DNA from: Halomonas gemina
GTDB taxonomy: Bacteria > Pseudomonadota > Gammaproteobacteria > Pseudomonadales > Halomonadaceae
DNA: 64,000 nt
Reading direction: 5' to 3'
NCBI RefSeq assembly: GCF_023554995.1
Contig: NZ_JAMJPK010000005.1
Span: 1 to 64,000 of the forward strand
Program-made: the position numbers and the translations under genes
In this document: piece after piece, positions 1 through 10,132 of the stretch
How positions within the stretch are numbered: the stretch's first letter is position 1
Layout: the number at the start of each line of letters is the position of its first letter
The notes under the pieces: generated by a model
Databases searched by the model: none
What the model was told of the DNA's origin: nothing
What the model saw: only the letters and a program-made list of their open reading frames with translations

Positions 1-101
1 TGCGGGAACCACCTGATCCCATGCCGAACTCAGCAGTGAAACCGCTCAGCGCCGATGGTAGTGTGGGGCCTCCCCATGCGAGAGTAGGTCATCGTCAGGC
101 A
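1..101 (+). rRNA. rrf: 5S ribosomal RNA, 3' part (5' end cut by window edge)
   Basis: The segment matches the conserved core of bacterial 5S rRNA: the CCATGCCGAACTCAG loop near position 20, the GCGCCGATGGTAGTGTGGGG stretch near 50-67 and the CATGCGAGAGTAGG block near 76-89. The closing strand of helix I (GTCAGGC) ends near position 100. About 15-20 bases of the 5' end lie outside the window, so an rRNA operon ends here. The exact 3' end is estimated from the E. coli 5S layout. Confidence 0.95.
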
Positions 102-110
102 CCTATTCAG

Positions 111-147
111 AAAAAACCCCGAGTTCATTGAGAGCTCGGGGTTTTTT
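111..147 (+). terminator. Rho-independent terminator of the rRNA operon
   Basis: A perfect 13-bp inverted repeat (AAAAAACCCCGAG at 111-123 and CTCGGGGTTTTTT at 135-147) with an 11-base loop ends in a T-run. It sits immediately after the 5S rRNA. Confidence 0.93.
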
Positions 148-213
148 CATGCGCGGCCCGTGGAAGTGTCACCTGTTATCATGGCGTTGCGAATGAAAAC
201 CGGAGATCGTTTC

Positions 214-642
214 GTGACGTTGACCACCCCGGCCCTGCTGTTTCCCGCCATCTCGCTGCTGCTGCTGGCCTATACCAACCGCTTCCTGGTGCTCGCCCAG
301 CTGATCCGCAAACTGGCGGACGAGGAGCGCGACCGTCATCAGTCCGGCACCGCCCGACAGATCGTGCTGCTGCGTCGGCGCATATCCCTGACCAAGCGCA
401 TGCAGGTGGCGGGCGTGTTGAGCTTCCTGCTCTGTACGCTGTCGATGTTCGCACTCTTCCTGTCGCTCGAACTGCTGGGCATGCTGCTCTTCGGCGTGAG
501 CCTGGTGACCCTGTCCATATCGCTGATCTATTCACTCTGGGAGGTGACCATTTCCACCAATGCGCTCAATGTCCAGTTGCAGGATATCGAGGATCAGAGG
601 AAGGGCTCTTCCCCGGTGGCGGCCGAGGAGGCCAGCCCATGA
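214..642 (+). CDS. DUF2721 family inner-membrane protein
   Basis: Small membrane protein of about 142 residues with the DUF2721 opening TLTTPALLFPAIS, followed by about three hydrophobic segments (roughly residues 5-28, 64-86 and 88-110) and a charged Arg/Lys-rich loop between the first two. The function of this family is unknown. An ATG-less extension to 160 and an ATG at 193 are possible, but GTG at 214 has a GGAG eight bases upstream and starts exactly at the family's conserved N-terminus. The 3' end overlaps the rlmM start by 4 bases, so the two genes are probably cotranscribed. Confidence 0.85.
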   Translation: MTLTTPALLFPAISLLLLAYTNRFLVLAQLIRKLADEERDRHQSGTARQIVLLRRRISLTKRMQVAGVLSFLLCTLSMFALFLSLELLGMLLFGVSLVTLSISLIYSLWEVTISTNALNVQLQDIEDQRKGSSPVAAEEASP

Positions 643-1712
643 GCGTGCCCGGTGAACTGCTGCTCTATTGTCGCCCGGGATTCGAGCCGGACCTGGCGGC
701 AGAGCTCGAGGACAAGGCAATGGTGCTCGGCTGGCAGGGAGAGTCCGACGTCAAGCCCGACGCCGGTTTCGTGCGCTTCATCACCGGCGGCGATGCCCCG
801 GCCAACGCGCTGCATCGCGCATTACCGCTGCAAAGCCTGGTGTTTGCCCGCCAGAGCCTGCTCGCGTTGCCGCCGCTCTCGCTTCCACGCGAGGATCGTC
901 TGACCCCGATCATCGAGCAGGTCGTGGCGAGCGGCTGGAGCTTCGACTCGGTCTGGCAGGAGACACCGGACACCAACGAGGCCAAGGCCCTCGCCGGGTT
1001 GATCAAGGCGCTCAAGCGACCGCTGGAGTCGCTGCTCAAGAAGCGGGGCGCCCTGCGGCGCAAGGCCGGCGGGCGCCGGCTTCACCTGCTGTGGAGTGAC
1101 GGTGATCGCGTGCAGTTGGGCATGAGCTTTCCCGGCAACCGCAGCGAACTCCCCGGGGGAATTCGCCGGCTACGCTTTCCCCATCGAGCACCGAGCCGCT
1201 CCACCCTTAAACTGGAAGAAGCCTGGCACGAGTTCATCCCGCGAGACGAATGGGACGAACGCCTCGGGGAGGGCATGCAGGCGGCCGACCTGGGCGCTGC
1301 CCCCGGCGGTTGGACCTGGCAGCTGGTGCAGCGCGGGATGCATGTCTATGCCATCGACAACGGCCCCATGGACAAGGGGTTGATGGCCACGGGGCTGGTG
1401 GAACACCTGCGCGAGGACGGTTTCATCTGGGAGCCGCCCGGCCGGCTCGACTGGCTGGTGTGCGATATCGTCGACAAGCCATCACGCGTGATGGCGATGG
1501 TCCAGCGCTGGCTGTTACGTCGCTGGTGCCGGGAGGCGGTCTTCAACCTGAAGCTGCCCATGAAGCGGCGCTGGCAGGAGGTCTCCCGCTGCCTGTCGGG
1601 TCTGGAGTCGGCCCTCGCCGAGGCCGGCGTGCGGGCCGAGGTGGCATGTCGCCACCTCTACCATGATCGCGAGGAGGTGACGGTACACGTTCGGATCCTG
1701 GACGGGGCCTGA
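639..1712 (+). CDS. rlmM: 23S rRNA (cytidine-2498 2'-O) methyltransferase RlmM
   Basis: The 357-residue protein has the RlmM (YgdE) layout: an N-terminal THUMP-like/ferredoxin-like half and a C-terminal Rossmann methyltransferase. The SAM-binding motif AADLGAAPGGWTW lies near residues 215-227, and the catalytic Lys is in FNLKLPMK near 302-309. RlmM 2'-O-methylates C2498 of 23S rRNA in the cytoplasm using SAM. Its length agrees with the family. It overlaps the upstream DUF2721 gene by 4 bases (ATGA-type junction) and converges on the next gene with an 11-base gap. Confidence 0.93.
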   Translation: MSVPGELLLYCRPGFEPDLAAELEDKAMVLGWQGESDVKPDAGFVRFITGGDAPANALHRALPLQSLVFARQSLLALPPLSLPREDRLTPIIEQVVASGWSFDSVWQETPDTNEAKALAGLIKALKRPLESLLKKRGALRRKAGGRRLHLLWSDGDRVQLGMSFPGNRSELPGGIRRLRFPHRAPSRSTLKLEEAWHEFIPRDEWDERLGEGMQAADLGAAPGGWTWQLVQRGMHVYAIDNGPMDKGLMATGLVEHLREDGFIWEPPGRLDWLVCDIVDKPSRVMAMVQRWLLRRWCREAVFNLKLPMKRRWQEVSRCLSGLESALAEAGVRAEVACRHLYHDREEVTVHVRILDGA

Positions 1713-1723
1713 CCCGCGCGCCG

Positions 1724-2014
1724 TCAGTGGGTCGTCGGCTCGTAGATGCGGATACGCTCCTCTTCGGTCAGCAGTGGCAGCAGGCTCTGCATGACCCGGG
1801 CACGTGTCTCGCTCTGGTACCACTCCTTCCAGGCGCGCATGTCGCGCCACTTGGTGATCATCAGACGTCGATCGCTGTGGCCAAGCTCGACGAGGCTCTC
1901 GCCGCCGACGAAGCCACGCGCGCCGAGGGAATGGCGCATGGCCTCCCGGGCAGCCGCCTCGTATTCCTCCTCCAGGCCGGGCATGATACGACGTTCGATA
2001 ATGATCTTTATCAT
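1724..2014 (-). CDS. Antibiotic-biosynthesis-monooxygenase (ABM) domain protein
   Basis: A 96-residue single-domain protein with the ABM ferredoxin-like fold. It opens with an [16 protein letters not shown] strand-helix pattern and has a central [15 protein letters not shown] segment typical of quinol or heme-degrading monooxygenase-like dimers. The substrate cannot be deduced. The start has a GGGAG-like site upstream on the minus strand. The gene converges with rlmM and diverges from the tusA-like gene only 41 bases away. Confidence 0.8.
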   Translation of the reverse strand: MIKIIIERRIMPGLEEEYEAAAREAMRHSLGARGFVGGESLVELGHSDRRLMITKWRDMRAWKEWYQSETRARVMQSLLPLLTEEERIRIYEPTTH

Positions 2015-2055
2015 CCGTTACTCCCTTACTTAACTGTCCTGCAACGAGGTCATCG

Positions 2056-2307
2056 ATGGTTGATTCCGCGGATTCCCTGCCGGCCTGTGATGCGCAACTC
2101 GATACCACTGGGCTCTACTGCCCCGAACCGATCATGCTGATGCACAACAAGGTGCGAGACATGCACGCGGGGGAGGTGCTCAAGGTGATCGCCAGCGACC
2201 CGGCCACGACCCGTGACATCCCCAAGTTCTGCAGTTTCCTCGGGCATGAGCTCCTGCACCAGCAGGAAGATGACGGCAGCTACCTCTACTTTATCCGTCT
2301 CGGCTGA
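2056..2307 (+). CDS. tusA: TusA-family sulfurtransferase
   Basis: An 83-residue protein with the TusA signature LYCPEP, in which Cys22 is the persulfide-carrying residue. This is followed by the two-helix/four-strand SirA-like fold ([17 protein letters not shown]). TusA relays sulfur from IscS towards tRNA 2-thiouridine and molybdenum-cofactor synthesis. Some paralogues serve other sulfur-transfer routes, so the symbol denotes the family rather than a proven orthologue. Confidence 0.88.
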   Translation: MVDSADSLPACDAQLDTTGLYCPEPIMLMHNKVRDMHAGEVLKVIASDPATTRDIPKFCSFLGHELLHQQEDDGSYLYFIRLG

Positions 2308-2322
2308 GTCGCGGCCAGCCCG

Positions 2323-3039
2323 TCACTCGGCCGGTGTGTCAACGTCGTTGCCGGGCATGACCATCAGCGCCAGGGCCTCGAGAGTGGTGGGGTCCTCGTG
2401 GCGGATGCGGTTGGCGATCTGCCGCTGGAAGAAGTAGACCACGCGGTGGCGACTGTGGCCGGGATAGAGGCAGGGATCGCCGGGCAGGATCGGGGTGGTC
2501 TCGACGAGGCGTTCGTCGGCGAGCAGGGCCTCCACGGTGCCGTCGCTGTAGAGGCGCCAGCCGAAGACCTGCTTCAGCTGCCAGGGCGCATCGTTCTCGT
2601 CCATGCACAGGGCATGGGTCCCCTGGGTCTCGGGAAGCTGCTGGATCAGCGTGGTCTCGTCGGTCTCTTCGTAATCGAAGTAGGCGGCGGCATGCTCGAG
2701 CTCCAGCACCTTGTGCTCGGGCGCCTCCTCGAAGAGCTCCTCGGTCTCCGGGTCGCGGTAGCCGATGAAATGGCCGTGCTCGGCGTCATCCAGCCGGTGG
2801 CAGGGCGTGAGGGCTTCCATCCAGGGCACCAGGCCGACTACCTCGCCATCTTCCTGGAGTCCCCAGGCCAGCAGGGGCATGCCGTACAGGGTGTCGGCAT
2901 CCGAGGCGAGCCGATAGACCATCTCCAGGTTATCCAGCTCGGGCGAAAGACGAACCAACCGGCGTCGGGCCAGTTGACGTTGGCGCATGGCCTCCAGGTC
3001 GATGACCCGGGCGGAGCGGGGTGACTGCGGGATTCCCAT
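2323..3039 (-). CDS. Conserved hypothetical protein, 238 aa
   Basis: Not recognised. The protein is acidic and soluble, without a signal peptide or membrane segment. It starts with a basic stretch (residues 15-30, rich in Arg and Gln) and has several Asp/Glu-rich segments. Its coding bias matches its neighbours and a GGAGGG site lies upstream of the ATG, so it is a real gene. It converges with the tusA-like gene. No catalytic motif is visible. Confidence 0.7.
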   Translation of the reverse strand: MGIPQSPRSARVIDLEAMRQRQLARRRLVRLSPELDNLEMVYRLASDADTLYGMPLLAWGLQEDGEVVGLVPWMEALTPCHRLDDAEHGHFIGYRDPETEELFEEAPEHKVLELEHAAAYFDYEETDETTLIQQLPETQGTHALCMDENDAPWQLKQVFGWRLYSDGTVEALLADERLVETTPILPGDPCLYPGHSRHRVVYFFQRQIANRIRHEDPTTLEALALMVMPGNDVDTPAE

Positions 3040-3136
3040 GATGTCCCTCCAAGTGCTGCGTGGTCACGGCATCGGCCTGGTCAGCAGCGCACTGCGTCAC
3101 TGTTGTCTCATCAATAGCACAGAGTGATTGCCGAGG

Positions 3137-4219
3137 TTAAGTCCCGGTGGCTGATCCGCAGTGACGGGCGAGCCGGAGGCGCAGTGCAGCATGGTGGTCG
3201 CGGGCCGCCGTGAAGGCCGGCAGGGGGGCCTCGGGGGCGCTCAACGAGAGCCAGCGTCGCCGATAGTCGGTCACCGCCGGCGGGGGGGCTACATGCACCT
3301 CGAGGAGGGCGTCGATGGCCCCGAGCCAGTGCCGCGCGGCGCGGTCGAGGTCGTCCAGCCAGGCCGCCAGCCGGGTCGCCTCGGGGGAATCCGCCAGGTC
3401 GTCGGCCGCCCGGCGGCAGGCTGCCCCGTCGAGGTGCTCCAGGGTCTCTTCGATCAGCGTCGAGGCCTCGCCCAGGCGCTGCTCGGCCAGCAGCAGGGCG
3501 CGCAGCAGCTCGGCGGAGAGCGGGCGCTCCTGCAGGGTCTTGAGGTGACCCTCGAGGGTGGCCGAGTCGGCCAGCCAGTCACGGTCGAACTGATGCAGGG
3601 TCGCCTCGCGCAGGTAGCTCAGGGCGGCACTGCGCGGCTCGACCTCGTCGAGGGCGTCGGGGGAGAGGGGAGAGCTCGCCCGGGAGAAGTTCTTGACCCA
3701 CTCTTCGGAGGCGAACAGGGCGTTCCAGCTGACCCGTGGCAGCTGATCGGTCTTGGTGGCGGTGAGCCGGGCCAGGCGTTCGCGGCTGTCATCGGAGAGG
3801 GCGTCCGGCACCTCGCCGTTCCAGCAGCTACTCAGCCGGCGCCACAGCTCGAGCTCGTAGAGCCAGCGCTGGCTGGGGGCCGCCACCATGCCGAGCTGGT
3901 TGTTGCGTCCCGCCACGAGGTTGGCGATGTGGCACTCGCGCAGGGCATAGATGTCGAGCATGCCCTCGCGGGTCCCGGCAATCTCGAACAGCCGCTGGTC
4001 ATGCTCGGGGAAGGCACCGATGTTGTCCGGAGTCGAGCGCCGCGGCACTTCGCGGGAGAGGCTCTCGGCGAGGCGCTGCTGGTAGTCGCGCAGCAGCGTC
4101 TCGCTGTCGCCCTCGCCGCAGCCGGCCAGCAGCAGCAACAGTATCGCCACCAGTCCCCGGGTTCCGCGAAGGCGGGAAGCATGGCCGGCATCAGCCGGCA
4201 GGAATCTCGATCTGTCCAT
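3137..4219 (-). CDS. DUF3080 family lipoprotein
   Basis: A 360-residue protein with a basic N-terminus, a hydrophobic stretch and a lipobox LLLAGC with the acylated Cys at residue 34. It is therefore exported and anchored as a lipoprotein. The mature part is helical and resembles DUF3080 proteins of gammaproteobacteria, whose function is unknown. Its first 29 bases overlap the end of the upstream MATE gene on the same strand. This suggests translational coupling, or alternatively a start further in, such as GTG at residue 24. Confidence 0.8.
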   Translation of the reverse strand: MDRSRFLPADAGHASRLRGTRGLVAILLLLLAGCGEGDSETLLRDYQQRLAESLSREVPRRSTPDNIGAFPEHDQRLFEIAGTREGMLDIYALRECHIANLVAGRNNQLGMVAAPSQRWLYELELWRRLSSCWNGEVPDALSDDSRERLARLTATKTDQLPRVSWNALFASEEWVKNFSRASSPLSPDALDEVEPRSAALSYLREATLHQFDRDWLADSATLEGHLKTLQERPLSAELLRALLLAEQRLGEASTLIEETLEHLDGAACRRAADDLADSPEATRLAAWLDDLDRAARHWLGAIDALLEVHVAPPPAVTDYRRRWLSLSAPEAPLPAFTAARDHHAALRLRLARHCGSATGT

Positions 4220-5639
4220 GGGTCGTCGCCTTGCTGATGCGCCTGAGCCGCTCTCCCAGCAGCACGGCGGCGGTGGTCAAGCCGGCAATCAGGCCGATCC
4301 AGTAGCCGTACACGCCCAGCGGGTCGATCCACCCGAACAGGCCATGCGCGCCCAGCCAGTGTCCTCCCCCCAGCCCCACCAGCCAGTAGGCCAACAGGGT
4401 AATCAGCATGACGATGCGGGTGTCCTTGTAGCCTCGCAGGGCCCCGGCCAGGTTGACCTGCAGGGCGTCCGAGACCTGGTAGAGCATCGCCAGGCCGACC
4501 AGCGTCAGGGTCAGGCGCTGCACCTCGCTGTCATGAGTATAAAGCCCGATCACCGGCTCGGCGGAGAACCACAGCAGCAAGTTGTTGAGCGCCGCCACGG
4601 CTAGCGCTACCAAAATGCCATGCCAGGCCACCAGCCGGGCGGCCTCGGGGCGGCCCTGCCCCAGGGTGTTACCGACCCGCACGGTCAGGGCCATGCCCAG
4701 GGAGAGCGGCAGCATGAAGAGGATCGAGGTGTAGTTGAGCGCCACCTGGTGCGCCGCCACGGTGATCTCGCCGAGGCTGGCGATGAACAGGGCGATCAGG
4801 GTGAACAGCGTCACCTCCACGAAGATCGCCACACCGATGGGCACGCCCACGTGCAGCAGCTCGCCGATGAGCGGCCAGCGCGGGGGCGTGGGCGAATGCC
4901 AGAGCGCGACGTCACCATAGGCCCGGGAGCGGCGGGTGTAGGCGATCATCGCCAGGCCCATCACCCACATGGAGAGCGCCGTGGCAATGCCGCAGCCCAG
5001 GGCGCCGAGGGCCTGCAGGCCCTGAACGCTGCCGGGAAGCCAATCGCCGAACAGCCCCGTCAGCCCCTCGCCGCCGTAGATCAGCACGAAGTTGCAGGGG
5101 ATGTTCACGCCGAGGCCGACCAGGCTGATCCACAGCGACGGTCGGGTATGGTTCATGCCGTCCGAGAAGGCGCGCAGCGCCTGGAAGAGGGCCACCCCGG
5201 GCATGCCGAAAGCCACGGCGGCCAAGTAGGCGGCGGCGCGCCCGGCGACCTCCTCGGGCACCGCCATCAGGCGAAACACCGGCATCACCGTGAACCACAG
5301 CAGCGCCGCGGCGATCATGCCCAGGACGAGGGCGATCCACAGCGCCTGGTGGACGCTGGGACGGATGCCCGCCGTGCGGCCGCCTCCCAGCAGCTGGGCG
5401 ACGATCGGTGTCAGTCCCATCAGGGTACCGGTCATGAACAGCATCAGCGGCAGCCACAGGCTGGAACCCACCGAGACCGCCGCCAGGTCGGTGGCGCTGA
5501 GTCGTCCGGTCATCATCACGTCGACGACGCTCATGCCCGCCTGGGCCAGCTGGGCCCCGCAGATGGGCAGCGCCAGGCGCATCAGGGGCCGCGTTTCCTG
5601 GCGACTGGTGACCAGCAGGCGTGAGGCGAACGAGGCCAA
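4191..5639 (-). CDS. MATE family multidrug/Na+ efflux transporter (NorM-like)
   Basis: The 482-residue protein has about twelve hydrophobic helices in two related halves. The first helix carries the MATE-type PICGAQLAQAGMSVVDVMM segment. NorM-type MATE proteins export cationic drugs and dyes in exchange for Na+ or H+. The substrate here is unknown. The gene is divergent from epmC and followed, with overlap, by the DUF3080 lipoprotein gene. Confidence 0.92.
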   Translation of the reverse strand: MASFASRLLVTSRQETRPLMRLALPICGAQLAQAGMSVVDVMMTGRLSATDLAAVSVGSSLWLPLMLFMTGTLMGLTPIVAQLLGGGRTAGIRPSVHQALWIALVLGMIAAALLWFTVMPVFRLMAVPEEVAGRAAAYLAAVAFGMPGVALFQALRAFSDGMNHTRPSLWISLVGLGVNIPCNFVLIYGGEGLTGLFGDWLPGSVQGLQALGALGCGIATALSMWVMGLAMIAYTRRSRAYGDVALWHSPTPPRWPLIGELLHVGVPIGVAIFVEVTLFTLIALFIASLGEITVAAHQVALNYTSILFMLPLSLGMALTVRVGNTLGQGRPEAARLVAWHGILVALAVAALNNLLLWFSAEPVIGLYTHDSEVQRLTLTLVGLAMLYQVSDALQVNLAGALRGYKDTRIVMLITLLAYWLVGLGGGHWLGAHGLFGWIDPLGVYGYWIGLIAGLTTAAVLLGERLRRISKATTHGQIEIPAG

Positions 5640-5730
5640 GGCAGCAGCTCCATGCGTCGAGGTCGGGGCGATAGCGTCGGGCTCAGGACGGGCGCCGGCA
5701 GGCCGCCCAGTCTATCAGGGGGCAACGATT

Positions 5731-5759
5731 TTCGCTGTGCCCCGGCCTGCCCCTATAAT
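5731..5759 (+). promoter_or_regulatory. Putative sigma70 promoter for epmC
   Basis: A perfect -10 hexamer TATAAT lies at 5754-5759. It is preceded after 17 bases by TTCGCT (5731-5736), a weak -35. It sits in the divergent MATE/epmC gap, 30 bases before the epmC start codon. Confidence 0.6.
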
Positions 5760-5788
5760 GGCGCCCTTTACGCCTTCCAGGAGCCCGT

Positions 5789-6364
5789 GTGAGCCACCGA
5801 CTCGAGGATGTGATGGCCCTGTTCGACGGCCTCTTCCAGCCCCGCTACCAGACCCGCCTGGTACGCGGCGGCGACGAGCCGCTCTACCTGCCGGCGGACG
5901 ATGCCTGCCCCTGGCACCGGGTGATCTTCGCCCGCGGCTTCTACGCCAGCGCCCTGCACGAGGTCAGCCACTGGTGTATCGCCGGGGCCCGGCGGCGATG
6001 GCTCGAGGACTACGGCTACTGGTACCTGCCCGACGGCCGGGATGCCCGCCAGCAGCGCGACTTCGAGGCGGTGGAGGTAGCGCCCCAGGCGCTGGAGCTG
6101 CTCTTCTCGAGGGCCTGCGGCCTGCCCTTCAACGTCAGCGTCGACAACCTGGGCGAAGTGGAGGTCGACCGCGAGGGCTTCCAGGCTCGGGTCGAGGCGC
6201 GTGCCGACCGCTACCTGCGGGAGGGCCTGCCGGGGCGCGCGGCAGCCTTCCGGCAGGCGCTGGCCGCCTTCTACGGTGACGGGGCCAGCCTCGAGGAGGC
6301 CGTGGCGTCCGGCCGTCGTTGGCTCGAACCGGTCGAGTCGCGGGCTGTCGAGACGATCGACTAG
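5789..6364 (+). CDS. epmC: Elongation factor P hydroxylase EpmC
   Basis: The 191-residue protein matches EpmC (YfcM). It has the metal-binding helix HEVSHWCIAG at residues 57-66 and the downstream FNVSVDNLGE stretch. EpmC hydroxylates the beta-lysylated Lys of elongation factor P after EpmB and EpmA have acted; epmA and epmB are not in this window. The start is GTG with an AGGAG site 5' of it. It is followed by the fused E1 gene on the same strand, 36 bases on. Confidence 0.9.
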   Translation: MSHRLEDVMALFDGLFQPRYQTRLVRGGDEPLYLPADDACPWHRVIFARGFYASALHEVSHWCIAGARRRWLEDYGYWYLPDGRDARQQRDFEAVEVAPQALELLFSRACGLPFNVSVDNLGEVEVDREGFQARVEARADRYLREGLPGRAAAFRQALAAFYGDGASLEEAVASGRRWLEPVESRAVETID

Positions 6365-6400
6365 GCTGAGAGGCATCGCCCAGCCGACCGGAGGCCGACC

Positions 6401-8572
<2,172 letters not shown>

Positions 8573-8588
8573 TTGCCGTGGGGCCCGC

Positions 8589-9143
8589 TCAGTCGTCGGC
8601 GTCGTCGCCGTCCAGCAGACGGCCATCGAAGGGGGTGGCCTCGGGGGGCGCGACGCCGGGGGCGAGTCGCCGGTGCAGGTTGAGCATCACCGCCACCTCG
8701 TGCTCGGGACGCAGCGGCTCGAGGCCCAGCTCGCCGAACAGCTCGCCCCGGGCCCGGGACCAGCCGCCGGGCTCGAGGTCATCGTAGAGGCTCTCGGCCG
8801 GGGCCAGTTCGACGAAGGGGTCGAGGCCATAGGTGTCGAAGAGCCGCGAGATCGCCGCCTCGTCATCGCTCACGCCGGCCGTGAAGAGGGTTTCGCTGAA
8901 GTGGTCGTTCTCGAGCTCGCGGATCACGTCCAGCGGGCTCACGCCCATGCTGTTGAGCTCCTCCAGGCTGTACTCGCCCAGCGAGACCATCTCGCCGTCC
9001 AGCCAGTCGTCGTCCGGCTGGATCAGGGTGTGCTTGACCCGCCCGTCGGGCAGCGTCCAGGCGATGGCCAGCGGCAACCCGCCATCCTCGCCGGTCTCGA
9101 CGGCGATGAAGCCGGGGATTTCCTTGCTCTCGGGGCCGGCCAT
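8589..9143 (-). CDS. Hypothetical protein resembling a degenerate DEDD exonuclease
   Basis: A 184-residue acidic protein not assigned to a named family. The order of segments (a start strand GFIAVETG, a LPDGRVKHTLIQP strand, a central VSDDEAAISRLF block and a late RPEHEVAVML helix) resembles bacterial DnaQ-like proteins. The expected catalytic Asp/Glu/His-Asp residues look substituted, so this is inference only. The ATG at 9143 follows an AGGAG site and lies one base after the tatD stop codon, so the two genes are translationally coupled. A longer reading to 9227 is not supported. Confidence 0.7.
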   Translation of the reverse strand: MAGPESKEIPGFIAVETGEDGGLPLAIAWTLPDGRVKHTLIQPDDDWLDGEMVSLGEYSLEELNSMGVSPLDVIRELENDHFSETLFTAGVSDDEAAISRLFDTYGLDPFVELAPAESLYDDLEPGGWSRARGELFGELGLEPLRPEHEVAVMLNLHRRLAPGVAPPEATPFDGRLLDGDDADD

Positions 9144-9144
9144 G

Positions 9145-10032
9145 TCAGGACTCCTCATGTTCGGTGGCGTGGCGCGTCTCGCCCGCCGGCAGGCGGAAGA
9201 AGGCGAGCGCGGTCGCGGTGGTGGCACGGGCCAGTTCGGCCTCGTCCATGCCCCGCCAGTGGGCGATCTCCCGCACGATCCATGGCAGGAGCGCCGGTTC
9301 GTGGCGTCTGCCCTTGAGTTTGGCAGGTAAATTGCGCGGCAGCAGGTAGGGGCAGTCGGTTTCCACCATCAGCCGGTCCAGGGGGATCTCGTCGACCAGC
9401 TCGCGCAGGTGGTGGCCGCGACGCTCGTCGCACAGCCAGCCGGTCAGGCCGATATGCAGGTCCAGGTCCCGGTAGCCGTAGAGGGTCTCGCGGTCGGCGG
9501 TGAAGCAGTGGATTACCGCATCGGCGATATCGTCGCGCCAGGCGTGCAGCATCTCGCGCATGCGTCGCCCGGCATCCCGCTCATGGAGGAACAGCGGCTT
9601 GCCACTCTCCGCCGCCAGGCCGAGCTGGGCCTCGAAGGCGCGCTCCTGCTCGGCGGGGGTGGAAAAGTTGCGGTTGAAGTCCAGGCCGCACTCGCCCACC
9701 GCCACCACCTCGGGCTGGCGGTGCAGGTCGCGCATCGCCCGCGCCAGCGCCGGATCCCACTGGCTGGCGTCATGGGGATGCACCCCGGCGGTGGCGAAGA
9801 GTCCCGGGTGGCGACGCGCCAGTTCCACGGCCTGTTCGGCGTGCTCGCGGTCGGTGCCGGTGAGGATCAGGGTGGTGACGTTCGCCGCCCGGGCACGGGC
9901 CAGCACCGCCGGCAGGTCGCGGGCGAAACTCTCGTGGGTCAGGTTGGCGCCGATGTCCACCAGCGGGGCAGGCGAGGTGAAGCGCAGGGCCTCGGGCAGG
10001 ACGTCGTCGAAGGTGTCGGTCGGGGCAACCAA
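9145..10032 (-). CDS. tatD: TatD family metal-dependent 3'-5' exonuclease/hydrolase
   Basis: The 295-residue TIM-barrel protein carries the TatD motifs in order: DIGANLT, GVHPHDAS, GECGLDFNRNFS, LHERDA, HCFTA and ETDCPYLLPR. These supply the His/Asp/Glu metal ligands. TatD is a Mg-dependent 3'-5' exonuclease for single-stranded nucleic acid linked to oxidative DNA repair. The N-terminus has about 24 extra residues before DIGANL, so a start further in is possible. It is cotranscribed with the downstream hypothetical gene. Confidence 0.9.
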   Translation of the reverse strand: MVAPTDTFDDVLPEALRFTSPAPLVDIGANLTHESFARDLPAVLARARAANVTTLILTGTDREHAEQAVELARRHPGLFATAGVHPHDASQWDPALARAMRDLHRQPEVVAVGECGLDFNRNFSTPAEQERAFEAQLGLAAESGKPLFLHERDAGRRMREMLHAWRDDIADAVIHCFTADRETLYGYRDLDLHIGLTGWLCDERRGHHLRELVDEIPLDRLMVETDCPYLLPRNLPAKLKGRRHEPALLPWIVREIAHWRGMDEAELARATTATALAFFRLPAGETRHATEHEES

Positions 10033-10132
10033 GGCGGAACTCCTTCAGGGATCAGGCGCGCATTGTACCCGTCGCCACGCCGGGCCGGCCATGCGTTACA
10101 CTAGCGCCCTCAATGAATGAAGAGGTGAGCGC

